A DNA stretch of 64,000 bases from Xenopus tropicalis. Lineage: Eukaryota; Chordata; Amphibia; Anura; Pipidae. The translations under genes and the position numbers were made by a program. Position 1 is the stretch's first letter. Each line of letters opens with the position of its first letter. Below, one piece after another: positions 10,598 through 22,195 of the stretch. The notes below the pieces were generated by a model. The model did not search any database and was not told where the DNA came from. It saw only the letters and a list, made by a program, of their open reading frames with translations. The stretch spans positions 147,935,045 through 147,999,044 of the forward strand of contig NC_030680.2 of NCBI RefSeq assembly GCF_000004195.4, in the 5' to 3' direction.

Positions 10598-11600
10598 CAG
10601 GTATGGGATCCCTTATACGGAAACCAGTTATCCAGAAAGTTCCGAATTATGTAAAGATTATTTCCCATAGACTCCATTATAAGCAAATAATTCAGAATTT
10701 TAAAACCGATTTCCTTTTTCTCTGTAGAAATAAAACAGTACCTGTACTTGATCCCAACTAAGATATAATTACCCCTTATTGGGGGCAGAACAGCCCTATT
10801 GGGTTTATTTAATGGTTAAATGATTCCCTTTTCTCTGTAATAATAAAACAGTACCTGTACTTGATCCCAACTAAGATATAATTACCCCTTATTGGGGCAG
10901 AACAGCCCTATTGGGTTTATTTAATGGTTAAATGATTCCCTTTTCTCTGTAATAATAAAACAGTACCTGTACTTGATCCCAACTAAGATATAATTACCCC
11001 TTATTGGGGGCAGAACAATCCTATTGGGTTTATTTAATGGTTAAATGATTCCCTTTTCTCTGTAATAATAAAACAGTACCTGTACTTGATCCCAACTAAG
11101 ATATAATTACCCCTTATTGGGGCAGAACAGCCCTATTGGGTTTATTTCATGGTTAAATGATTCCCTTTTCTCTGTAATAATAAAACAGTACCTGTACTTG
11201 ATCCCAACTAAGATATAATTACCCCTTATTGGGGGCAGAACAATCCTATTGGGTTTATTTAATGGTTAAATGATTCCCTTTTCTCTGTAATAATAAAACA
11301 GTACCTGTACTTGATCCCAACTAAGATATAATTACCCCTTATTGGGGGCAGAACAGCCCTATTGGGTTTATTTAATGGTTAAATGATTCCCTTTTCTCTG
11401 TAATAATAAAACAGTACCTGTACTTGATCCCAACTAAGATATAATTACCCCTTATTGGGGGCAGAACAACCCTATTGGGTTTAATTACTGTTTAAATAAT
11501 TTTTTTAGCAGACTTAAATTAGGAGATCCGAAGTACGGAAAGACCCCTTATCTAGAATACCCCAGGTCCGGAGCATTCTGGATAGCGGGTCCCATACCTG
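10598..11600 (+). mobile_element. TA-target MITE with 112-bp minisatellite (copy C), 1003 bp
   Basis: It runs from CAGGTATGGGATCCCTTATA to GGGTCCCATACCTG and is flanked by TA at 10596-10597 and 11601-11602. It contains about six to seven internal units of 112-113 bp between roughly 10740 and 11470, almost identical to those of copy A. The ends match copies A, B and D. Confidence 0.93.
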
Positions 11601-11602
11601 TA

Positions 11603-12795
11603 CTCTCTTATTCTCAGTCTGGCAGTTATGGGGTGCAGTAGATGCCAAAGCCCCAGTGTTGGGATAGTAACATTAATAGATTAACCATGTGCTTTGGTGC
11701 CCCACAGAGTATCTGGCTGCCTCCCTCCTGCCCCGCGCGGCTCTGAGATAAGGGCTATTAAGGGTTTTGTTTATGAGCGGCCGGGACTTTCTGACTGATA
11801 ACGTTGTGTTGATCCTCTTAGTTCAGTAAGTTATATTTTCCTGGCACATACGCTTCGTTTCTGAGGACAAACGAGTGCCCAGTGACCCTTACAATACAGC
11901 AATACCCAACATTTCATATAAATATACTTATTTAGCAGTATGTGCCATTGGGTAATCCTAAATAGAAATCTGCCATTTTAAGTACTAAGCCCCGCCCCCT
12001 GGGATCATAGGGTTCACAGTGCACACAAACAAGCCAAGGCACACATACATGCTAGGCCCCATCAGCCAATGAATGGGCAGAGTTCTGCCTTTTGCTCCCA
12101 CACTACTTCCTGTTACAGTTAGAGCTGCATCACTTCCTGTCAGCTGATCTCTGAGGGAGCACACAGCCCATCACAAAATGGCGGCTCAAGGGAAAGGGTG
12201 TAAAAGGGCAATATTTACTGATATATATATTCCAGTATTCATTCTGGGGGTATAGTTTTCGTCATGTGGTTCCTATTTTGTATTGGGACGGTTTGTCTCT
12301 CGCTGTAGGGCCGACCCCCTGCCCTGTGAGTATGGGATGCGCTAAAGGTGCCCAATGCCCAAGCCCTGCCAATCTGTAGCCTGCATAATTTATGGGTGCT
12401 GCTTAGATGGAAAATGTAATGTATAATCTGCTCGACTCTTGGACCGTAACTCATTGTAAAGCCGACCCTAAGTAATTAGCCGACCCTGTCTTTGGGCAAG
12501 TCGGGTTCTGCCTTAGTGCCATCAAATGTCCACAAATATGGGCTCGGGACGTAGCAGGGCAAAGATGGAAGTTATCTCCTTTTTATTCGTAACTTCAGGA
12601 GACACATTGCCATGAATGTGTCCCCCAATTACATGGCCACATTTGGGCTCTTGTCATGTCTGGAGGAGAATACACTATGGGCTGATTTACTAAAATTCCT
12701 TCTTTTCTGGTCGTATAAACTCAACATGGTATAAATTTGAATTAAACTCGATCATTTATATTGGAAAACAATAACATGTTTAAGTTTCACTTATA
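11603..12795. other. no gene; probable interspersed repeat at 11960-12230
   Basis: The middle part (AAGCCCCGCCCCCTGGGATC, CACTACTTCCTGTTACAG, CACAAAATGGCGGCTCAAGG) has the look of a common frog interspersed repeat with Ets-like CTTCCTG words. I cannot define its ends. Short open frames on the minus strand near 12240-12450 are not recognisable proteins. Confidence 0.35.
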
Positions 12796-12799
12796 GAAA

Positions 12800-15065
12800 C
12801 TAAAGATGGGATTAACTTCCCCTTTGAAACTGGTTGAAATAGAAAACAATGATGGGATTAACTTCCCCTTGAAACTGGGTGAAATAGAAACCAATGTTGG
12901 GATTAATTTCCCCTTTGAAACTGGTTGAAATAGAAAACAATGATGGGATTAACTTCCCCTTTAAACTGGGTGAAATAGAAACCAATGTAAGGATTAACTT
13001 CCCCTTGAAACTGGGTGAACTAGAAAATAATGACGGTATTAACTTCCCCTTTAAACTGGGTGAAATAGAAACCAATGATGGGATTAACTTCCCCTTGAAA
13101 CTGGGTGAAATAGAAACAAATGATGGGATTAAATTCCTCTTGAAACTGGGTGAAATAGAAACCAATGATGGGATTAACTTCCCCTTGAAACTGGGTGAAA
13201 TAGAAACCAATGACGGGGTTAACTTCCCCTTGAAACTGGGTGAAATAGAAACAAATGATGGGATTAAATTCCCCTTGAAACTGGGTGAAATAGAAACCAA
13301 TGATGGGATTAACTTCCCCTTGAAACTGGGTGAAATAGAAAACAATGATGGGATTAAATTCCCCTTGAAACTGGGTGAAATAGAAACAAATGATGGGATT
13401 AAATTCCCCTTGAAACTGGGTGAAATAGAAACCAATGATGGGATTAAATTCCCCTTGAAACTGGGTGAAATAGAAAACAATGATGGGATTAACTTCCCCT
13501 TTAAACTGGGTGAAACAGAAACAAATGATGGGATTAAATTCCCCTTTGAAACTGGGTGAAATAGAAAACGATGGGATTAAATTCCCCTTGAAACTGGGTG
13601 AAATAGAAAATAATGACGGTATTAACTTCCCCTTTAAACTGGGTGAAACAGAAACAAATGATGGGATTAAATTCCCCTTTGAAACTGGGTGAAATAGAAA
13701 ACGATGGGATTAAATTCCCCTTGAAACTGGGTGAAATAGAAAATAATGACGGGATTAACTTCCCCTTTAAACTGAGTGAAATAGAAACCAATGTTGGGAT
13801 TAAATTCCCCTTTGAAACTGGGTTAAATAGAAAACAATGACGGGATTAACTTCCCCTTGAAACTGGGTGAAATAGAAAACAATGATGGGATTAACTTCCC
13901 CTTGAAACTGGGTGAAATAGAAAACAATGATGGTATTAACTTCCCCTTGAAACTGGATGAAATAGAAAACAATGATGGGATTAAATTCCTCTTGAAACTG
14001 GGTGAAATAGAAAACAATGATGGTATTAACTTCCCCTTGAAACTGGGTGAAATAGAAAACAATGATGGTATTAACTTCCCCTTGAAACTGGATGAAATAG
14101 AAAACAATGATGGGATTAAATTCCTCTTGAAACTGGGTGAAATAGAAACCAATGTTGGGATTAACTTCCCCTTGAAACTGGGTGAAATAGAAAACAATGA
14201 TGGGATTAAATTCCCCTTGAAACTGGGTGAAATAGAAACCAATGTTGGGATTAACTTCCCCTTTAAACTGGGTGAAATAGAAACCAATGTTGGGATTAAC
14301 TTCCCCTTGAAACTGGGTGAAATAGAAACCAATGATGGGATTAACTTCCCCTTTAAACTGGGTGAAACAGAAAACAATGATGGTATTAACTTCCCCTTGA
14401 AACTGGGTGAAATAGAAAACAATGACGGGATTAACTTCCCCTTGAAACTGGGTGAAATAGAAAACAATGATGGGATTAACTTCCCCTTGAAACTGGGTGA
14501 AATAGAAAACAATGATGGTATTAACTTCCCCTTGAAACTGGATGAAATAGAAAACAATGATGGGATTAAATTCCTCTTGAAACTGGGTGAAATAGAAAAC
14601 AATGATGGTATTAACTTCCCCTTGAAACTGGGTGAAATAGAAAACAATGATGGTATTAACTTCCCCTTGAAACTGGATGAAATAGAAAACAATGATGGGA
14701 TTAAATTCCTCTTGAAACTGGGTGAAATAGAAACCAATGTTGGGATTAACTTCCCCTTGAAACTGGGTGAAATAGAAAACAATGATGGGATTAAATTCCC
14801 CTTGAAACTGGGTGAAATAGAAACCAATGTTGGGATTAACTTCCCCTTTAAACTGGGTGAAATAGAAACCAATGTTGGGATTAACTTCCCCTTGAAACTG
14901 GGTGAAATAGAAACCAATGATGGGATTAACTTCCCCTTTAAACTGGGTGAAACAGAAACAAATGATGGGATTAACTTCCCCTTGAAACTGGGTGAAATAG
15001 AAAGCAATGATGGGATTAACTTCCCCTTGAAACTGGGTGAAATAGAAAGCAATGATGGGATTAAA
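12800..15065 (+). repeat. 45-bp satellite array, about 50 copies
   Basis: The unit of 45 bp carries GATGGGATTAACTTCCCCTT and GAAACTGGGTGAAATAGAAA. As 45 is 15 codons, both strands are open for up to 409 codons; these frames are not genes. A higher-order repeat is present: the variants containing CTGGATGA at 13953 and 14088 recur at 14538 and 14673, exactly 585 bp (13 units) later. A lone monomer of the same sequence lies at about 51479-51527, outside any array. Confidence 0.96.
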
Positions 15066-15649
15066 TATGGCCAGAGGGCGTAGTCTGATGGGACTTGAAT
15101 TCAGTTCCCACCCCTAAGCTTAAATGACTTGGCCGAATGGTAGAACTTGATGCAAGTCACTTTTTTCCACTTCGGCTACTGGGTAAAGTGCAGGTATATT
15201 GTTTCTTGCTGCCATGTTCCTTACAGGAGTGCAAACACCCAGTACATTGGTGCAAGTAGATAGTACTGGGGGCTATAGTCGCCAGGCAGCTGTACAACTG
15301 CACCTCTCTGCATTAGGAAGGTTGCAATGCCCAGTCAGTACTGCAACTCCCAGCAGCACCCAATAGTTTGAATGATGGTACTTGTAGTATAAACACAATA
15401 TACGTGGCCAGGTGATAAGGACTAAATAACAAAATAGTCCCTTTGCCCCATAATGGCATTATCGTAAGATATCTCTATATATGGGAGCTGCCATATTGAT
15501 TTCTACTCTGCTTGTGGTGATGAGGCAACTGTTGCTTTGTGTATTAGGCCATCTTATCGACTGCAGTCGCTATGGACTATGGACAGACCTGGCGTTGCCG
15601 AGCCCCATTGATTTCTACCATTGTCCCAACTGCTTCTTTCTCTCCGCAG
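15066..15649 (+). other. upstream region of fam107a coding exon 1
   Basis: Unique DNA between the 45-bp array and the first coding exon. The exon starts after a good acceptor (TTTCTCTCCGCAG ending at 15649), so transcription must begin further upstream in at least one untranslated exon, which I could not locate. Confidence 0.6.
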
Positions 15650-15654
15650 CTTCT

Positions 15655-15824
15655 ATGTACTCGGAGCTACAGAGGGAGCCGCCGGATATCGGGAGCCTCC
15701 TGACCCATCCGGATTATCTTGATGGGAACCCCGAGCTCATCAAGCCCAAGAAGCTCCAGAACCCGGTGAAAGCCTCCAGGAGCCACCAGGAGCTGCACCG
15801 AGAGCTGCTCATGAACCACAAAAG
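15655..15824 (+). CDS. fam107a: fam107a coding exon 1
   Basis: Begins with the ATG five bases after the acceptor at 15649 and ends HKR at donor AAAG|GTGAGA, phase 2. It encodes the N-terminus and the conserved [10 protein letters not shown] and HQELHRELL blocks. Confidence 0.95.
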
Positions 15825-18800
15825 GTGAGACCAGGGTGTTGCATAAAGGCAAAGTAAACCCTTTCTGTGCAAAGCTCCTGCTAATTAAACTGGGGTTCTG
15901 CTGGTATTTGCGTCATTCAAGGGTTGTATGGGGGACCCTGCCTGTGGGGCCTGCTCTGTGGTAGACCCCCCTGCCGCCCAGCTCTTCTGCAGGATAAACT
16001 GAGGAGGGTCTGCCTGAGGTTAAATGCAGGGGTTTTGTTGGGCCTCCCTGAGCTGAGCTTTCTTATTTCTCCAACGTTATTTTGCTACATCAGTTCAGCA
16101 CTTTCCAGACAGCAGTAGGGCTTCTATTGCTCTATGAGTTGGATCTGAATCCCTGCCATAAAGCAGAGTAGCACTGCTGTTTTACAATGAATACAGTCAC
16201 ATGAGCAACAAGAATCCCCATACAAGCACAAAGCGATTATCGTTATTATATTTATACAGGGCCAATGCCTTCGTGCTACTCTGTACAGGGAGGTACAGTG
16301 CTCTCGGGGTACAGGGAGGTACAGTGCTGTTGGGGTACAGGGAGGTACAGTGCTCTCGGGGTACAGGGAGGTACAGCGCTCTCGGGGTACAGGGAGGTAC
16401 AGCGCTCTCGGGGTACAGGGGGGTACAGGGAGGTACAGTGCTCTCGGGGTACAGGGAGGTACAATGCTCTCGGGGTACAGGGAGGTACAGTGCTCTCGGG
16501 GTACAGGGGGGTACAGGGAGGTACAGTGCTCTCGGGGTACAGGGAGGTACAATGCTCTCGGGGTACAGGGAGGTACAGTGCTCTCGGGGTACAGGGAGGT
16601 ACAGTGCTCTCGGGGTACAGGGAGGTACAGTGCTCTCGGGGTACAGGGAGGTACAGTGCTCTCGGGGTACAGGGAGGTACAGTGCTCTCGGGGTACAGGG
16701 GGGTACAGTGCTCTCGGGGTACAGGGAGGTACAGTGCTCTCGGGTACAGGGGGGTACAGTGCTCTCGGGGTACAGGGAGGTACAGTGCTCTCGGGGTACA
16801 GGGAGGTACAGCGCTCTCGGGGTACAGGGGGGCACAGCGCTCTCGGGGTACAGGGGGGTACAGCGCTCTCGGGGTACAGGGAGGTACAGTGCTCTCGGGG
16901 TACAGGGAGGTACAGTGCTCTCGGGGTACAGGGGGGTACAGTGCTCTCGGGGTACAGGGAGGTACAGTGCTCTCGGGGTACAGGGGGGTACAGTGCTCTC
17001 GGGGTACAGGGAGGCACAGACTTCATTTTAGCCTTTTAACCCTTTGTTTGCCAGGTTGTTACACATGAGCAAAATCACGTGTTGTCCTGCAACATGCATT
17101 GCTTTATGTAACCATGGGTGTAGGATATATGCACTGGTATAGAGGGTGGGTGCCGGGTGTAGAGGGTGGGGGCCCGGGTGTAGAGGGTGGGTGCTGTGGG
17201 TGCACCATGTCTGGCACGCAGAGGGTAAATGTCACATTGCTAAAGTCACTTTTGGCTCAGTTTTATTGGGCAGCGATTAAAGAAATCATTTATCTCCTAC
17301 ACGTGAGCGGCGCCTGGGTGTTTCCATTTGGGGTCCTGACGGCCCCTCCAACCGCCGATGGGAAAGGCTCGGCCCAAGGCAACCGTGGCGCCCCTGAGCG
17401 CGGTGTCCCGTATGTTTCCCGTAGGTCAGCGAATCCGTGGAATTTCTACGCGGCACAAAGGCAGAGAGCTACAGTTACATGAAAGGGGAGACAAATCTGG
17501 GTAATGAGGCCACGAGGGAATCCTGTCTGACACTCACCTTTCCACCGTATTCGGCTCCTTCCCTTCTAATATGTCCGACTCTTGTTCTGCCGGCCATTCT
17601 ATACGGCACCCGGGTCCCCCCGAGGCTTTGTGTTGTACAGAGACGGGAAGGTGTCACTCACGCACACAGCTCCGCTACAAACGCACAACAAAGAAGGTTC
17701 CCTGTTACATTCCCATCAGTCCCTGCCCCAGTGAGCTTACAATCTAAGGTCCCTATCCCATTCCCATCAGCCCCTGCCCCAGTGAGCTACAATTCTAAGG
17801 TCATCCTCATCCATCCTCCAGTGTAGCTGACATCTAAGGTCCCCCATTCCCATCATCCCATTACAATCCTATCACCATGCCCTGCCAGTGAGCTTACAAT
17901 CTAAGGTCCTATCACATTCCCTCAGTCCCTGCCCCAGTGAGCTTACAATCTGGTACCTATCACATTCCGCAATCAGTCCCTGCCCAGTGAGTCTTACAAT
18001 ACTAAGGTCCCTATCACATTCCCATCAGCCCCCTGTTGCCCCAGTGAGCTTTACAATCTAAGGTCCGCTATCCCATTGCCCATCAAGTCTCCTGCCCAGT
18101 GAGCTGGTCCTAGCATCTCCTGCCCCAGTGAGCTTCTCTAAGGTCATTTCCATCCAGTTCCCTGCCAGTGAGCTTCATTAGGTCCCTATCAATTCCCCGT
18201 CCTGCCCCAGTGAGCTTACATCTAGGTCCCTATCCCATTCCCATCAGTCCCTGCCCCCAGTGAGCTTACAATCTAAGGTCCCTATCACATTCCCATCAGT
18301 CCCTGCCCCAGTGAGCTTACAATCTAAGGTCCCTATCACATTCCCATCAGTCCCTGGCCCCAGTGAGCTTACATCTAAGGTCCCTATCCATTCCATCAGT
18401 CCCTGCCCCAGTGAGCTTACAAATCTAAGGTCCTATCCCATTCCATCAGTCCCTGCCCCAGTGAGCTTACAATCTAAGGTCCCTATCCCATTCCCATCAG
18501 TCCCTGCCCAGTGAGCTTACAATCTAAGGTCCCTATCCAATTCCATCAGTCCCTGCCCCAGTGAGCTTACAATCTAGCCAAGTCCTGCATGAAGGTCCTA
18601 TCCATTCCCATCAGTCCCTGCCCAGTGAGCTTACAATCTAAGGTTCCCTATCACATTCCCATCAGTCCCTGCCCCAGTGAGCTTACAATCTAAGGTCCCT
18701 ATCACATTCCCATCAGTCCTGCCCCAGTTGAGCTTACAATCTAAGGTCCCTATCCCATTCCCATCAGTCCCTGCCCAGTGAGCTTACAATTAAGGTCCCT

Positions 18801-21292
18801 ATCCCATTCCCATCAGTCCCTGCCCCAGTGAGCTTACAATCTAAGGTCCCTATCACATTCCCATCAGCCCCTGCCCCAGTGAGCTTACAATCTAAGGTCC
18901 CTATCACATTCCCATCAGTCCCTGCCCCAGTGAGCTTACAATCTAAGGTCCCTATCCCATTCCCATCAGTCCCTGCCCCAGTGAGCTTACAATCTAAGGT
19001 CCCTATCACATTCCCATCAGTCCCTGCCCCAGTGAGCTTACAATCTAAGGCCCCTATCACATTCCCATCAGCCCTGCCCCAGTGAGCTTACAATCTAAGG
19101 TCCCTATCACATTCCCATCAGTCCCTGCCCCAGTGAGCTTACAATCTAAGTCCCTATCACATTCCCATCAGCCCTGCCCCAGTGAGCTTACAATCTAAGG
19201 TCCCTATCACATTCCATCAGTCCCTGCCCCAGTGAGCTTACAATCTAAGTCCTATCACATTCCCATCAGTCCCTGCCCCAGTGAGCTTTACAATCTAAGG
19301 TCCCTATCCCATTTCCCATCAGTCCCTGCCCCAGTGAGCTTACAATCTAAGGTCCCTATCCCATCCCATCAGTCCCTGCCCCAGTGAGCTTACAATCTAA
19401 GGTACCTATCACATTCCCATCAGTCCCTGCCCCAGTGAGCTTACAATCTAAGGTCCCTATCACATTCCCATCAGTCCCTGCCCCAGTGAGCTTACAATCT
19501 AAGGTCCCTATCACATTCCCATCAGTCCCTGCCCCAGTGAGCTTACAATCTTAAGGTCCCTATCCCATTCCCATCAGTCCCTGCCCCAGTGAGCTTACAA
19601 TCTAAGGTCCCTATCACATTCCCATCAGTCCCTGCCCCAGTGAGCTTACAATCTAAGGTACCTATCACATTCCCATCAGTCCCTGCCCCAGTGAACTTAC
19701 AATCTAAGGTCCCTATCCCATTCCCATCAGTCCCTGCCCCAGTGAGCTTACAATCTAAGGTCCCTATCCCATTCCCATCAGTCCCTGCCCCAGTGAGCTT
19801 ACAATCTAAGGCCCCTATCCCATTCCCATCAGTCCCTGCCCCAGTGAGCTTACAATCTAAGGCCCCTATCCCATTCCCATCAGTCCCTGCCCCAGTGAGC
19901 TTACAATCTAAGGCCTCTATCACATTCCCATCAGTCCCTGCCCCAGAGAGCTTACAATCTAAGTAGGAAGTTAGACATTGGGGTGCAGTGGCCCCTTTAA
20001 ATAAAAGATGCAGCAAAGCACTTTGGCAGAAATGATTGGCACGGGCAGGGAGTATGGGAGCTCGGTATGAAGTGGAAACCCACGCATTGTGAATTATCAG
20101 CTCAATCAGCTGAACCAGAATCATTTCACAAACAGCGCCATCTAGTGGATAACTAAAAATGGCAACTTAAGGGTAATTTTTTATTTTCTTTATTGTTTAT
20201 AGCGCTACTGAACCTTACTGGAAAGACCAAAACTAAAGGAAAATGTTCAGTACAAGTCGTGTTCATGGAACTAAGTGCTATCCTGGCTGACTATTGGGGG
20301 GAAAGATGGGAGGCTGGAGGGCCAGTTACAAGGAGGGGTAGGATGAGGGCTAGGATAAGTGTTTAGTGGTGCTGAAAGCACCTTGGAAACTGTCCATAAG
20401 CCCATTACATTATCATTAGTTTACACGGAGGGCTGTAACTCAAAAGTGCCCTCTGCTGGCAGAAAGTTGCATCACATTACCTAGAAAACTTCCAGGCATT
20501 TCTTTCTTTAACTGTTGCCTTTTGCTTCTGTTTCTTAGAGGTGTCGGGATTGACAAGAAGCCGGAGCTGCAGAGAGTCCTGGAACACCGGCGCCGAGACA
20601 AAATCATCCAACAGAAGAAAGAAGAGGAAGCGATAAAGAAGCTTCAGTCTCCATTCGAACAGGAGCTGCTAAAGAGACAGCAGAGGCTTGAGCAGGTTAG
20701 AGCGCCACCTAGTGGCTATTGTTTTCCCCAACTGGAATGCAAGAAACCAATTAGAGCATATGTACACGGGTAGACGGGGGCAATATGATGGCTGCTGGCA
20801 CAGGTACATGGGGGCACTGTGATGGCTGCTGGCACAGGTACATGGGGCACTATGATGGCTGCTGGCACAGGTACATGGGGCAATAATATGGCTGCTGGCA
20901 CAGGTACATGGGGCAATAATATGGCTGCTGGCACAGGTACATGGGGGCAATAATATGGCTGCTGGCACAGGTACATGGGGGCACTATGATGGCTGCTGGC
21001 ACAGGTACATGGGGGCAATATGGTGGCTGCTGGCACAGGTACGTGTTCGGCCCGCGACCTAAAGTGTGTTTTGAATTTAGGCCCCCTGTGCAATTGAGTT
21101 TGACACCCCTGAATTAGAGGGTGATAGTTGCCCTTTAAATCACAAACTCCTAATGTTCTGCTCTTTCCTGCCCTTTAGCTTGAGAAAGACCAAGAGCCGG
21201 CGAAGGACGAGGAGCGAGCGCCAGAATTCGTTAAAGTAAAGGAGAAGTTAAGACGAACGGCGATGTTGCCCAGCGAGGAGAGAGTGGCGTAA
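15655..21292 (+). CDS. fam107a: FAM107A (DRR1/TU3A), 146 aa in three coding exons
   Basis: Small actin-associated protein of the FAM107 family. Mammalian FAM107A binds and bundles F-actin, is stress- and glucocorticoid-induced, and acts at the cytoskeleton, focal adhesions and nucleus. Exons are 15655-15824, 20539-20695 and 21179-21292, joined in phases 2 and 0. The total of 441 bp gives 146 residues, against 144 in human as I recall it. The start MYSELQRE matches the human N-terminus. Diagnostic blocks follow: [65 protein letters not shown] and [20 protein letters not shown]. The paralogue FAM107B lacks the MYSE start and differs in the last block, so it is excluded. A highly charged helix (about residues 60-115) is the predicted coiled coil. 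Both introns carry minisatellites. No frame defect is seen. Confidence 0.96.
16285..17017 (+). repeat. 26-bp minisatellite in fam107a intron, about 27 copies
   Basis: The unit is GGGAGGTACAGTGCTCTCGG plus GGTACA. All three forward frames and some reverse frames stay open for over 200 codons because a 78-bp (3 x 26) cycle contains no stop. These are not genes. A few units have deletions or a GGGGGG variant. Confidence 0.95.
17018..17700 (+). other. fam107a intron, unique part
   Basis: A short GTAGAGGGTGGG triplication occurs near 17140-17190. Otherwise I see no repeat or exon. Confidence 0.5.
17705..19965 (-). repeat. 51-bp satellite array in fam107a intron, about 44 copies
   Basis: Same unit as at 2310-3140 but in reverse orientation (CCAGTGAGCTTACAATCTAA then GGTCCCTATCACATTCCCAT). 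Units from about 18800 to 19965 are almost uniform. Units from about 17790 to 18780 contain many one- and two-base insertions and deletions, which looks more like read error than natural divergence. Confidence 0.95.
19966..20538 (+). other. fam107a intron end
   Basis: Unique DNA leading to a good polypyrimidine tract and acceptor (CTGTTTCTTAG) at 20538. Confidence 0.6.
20539..20695 (+). CDS. fam107a: fam107a coding exon 2
   Basis: Completes the split arginine codon, then encodes [19 protein letters not shown] through QQRLEQ. Ends at CAG|GTTAGA, phase 0. Confidence 0.95.
20785..21040 (+). repeat. 33-bp minisatellite in last fam107a intron, about 8 copies
   Basis: The unit is GGCTGCTGGCACAGGTACAT plus GGGGCAATAATAT, with GCACTATGAT variants. 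It starts only about 90 bp after the donor of exon 2. Confidence 0.92.
21179..21292 (+). CDS. fam107a: fam107a terminal coding exon
   Basis: After acceptor CTGCCCTTTAG it encodes [20 protein letters not shown] and the family's C-terminal [14 protein letters not shown], stopping at TAA (21290-21292). Confidence 0.95.
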   Translation, partial: LEKDQEPAKDEERAPEFVKVKEKLRRTAMLPSEERVA

Positions 21293-22195
21293 CAGCCGCC
21301 GGGACTCTATGAATAGTTCTATGTATCGAGCAGGCTTCGCTGCGTAACACCCCGGCTACCTGCACTTGGTTAACCGTCGCCGATCCGTCTTTCAGTGTGC
21401 CCCACACCACTCGCAGATACAGGGTTTGTGTCGAGAAATGTCGCTTTTTCCGTGTATCTACCCGCCGCCGCCACAGCAACAGCATTAGCTCCTGATACTT
21501 ACACTCAGAGGCGACTAACAGCTCACAAAATGGCCGGCTCAGTGAGTAGCGGTTTGTGGGTGAGCGTGGGAATTCGCTTTCCAAGATGGCAGTGTGTATA
21601 TTCCCCCGCAGTGTGTCTCCTGTTACGTGGCGTCTCTGTGCCGAGCCCGGCTGGCTTTTACTGCAGGACTTACAGGAAGGGGGGGGTGGCGCTGCCAGAG
21701 AAGGGGCAGCCATGTTGGTGGGCAAGCCGCGCACGATCGGTTGTGGGAACTGACCGGGTTTGTTATAACATTGCAACAAGTCATAATTGTGTCAAATGGG
21801 GTCACATAGGGCATGAATGGCGTCAGTATTACTGCCCCCCCCCCCCCCCGCGGGGCGGCCCCCGAGTCACTGAGGCATTTTGCTCTGTAGGAAATGACCC
21901 TCTATGATATCACTGAGGTTTCTGGATCCCCGGGTTGGGGGTCAGTACCTTCTCCTGTAGGTGATTGTGTCGCCCTGACGCCTGTGGGAAGGGAAAGGGG
22001 CGCCGTTATCCAAAGGGCGTTAGAAACACAATCTAATATTTACTGAGAACAAACAATTTATGTTATTTAACCAAAACTGCCATTTTTCCTGTTTGCCTAA
22101 GGGAATATATTTCCTTCTGTCCCAGTTGGATTCCAGTCTGTGTAGCAGGAACGTGGGCACCGGCACTGGGTCTTGTCTGCGCTGCTAATGATTGC
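21293..22195 (+). other. presumed fam107a 3' UTR and flank
   Basis: GC-rich unique DNA with a C-run near 21834-21850. I did not find a canonical AATAAA within 900 bp of the stop, so the 3' end of the transcript is not defined. Confidence 0.45.

Noticed and set aside
12812..15083. Long open frames on both strands in the 45-bp array
   Set aside because: Both strands are open with the same 15-residue period, which follows from a 45-bp unit without stops. The array continues as non-coding satellite with frame-breaking indels near 13550-13830.
21231..21907. Frames on both strands overlapping the last fam107a exon
   Set aside because: They are shadows of the coding exon and of its GC-rich 3' flank.
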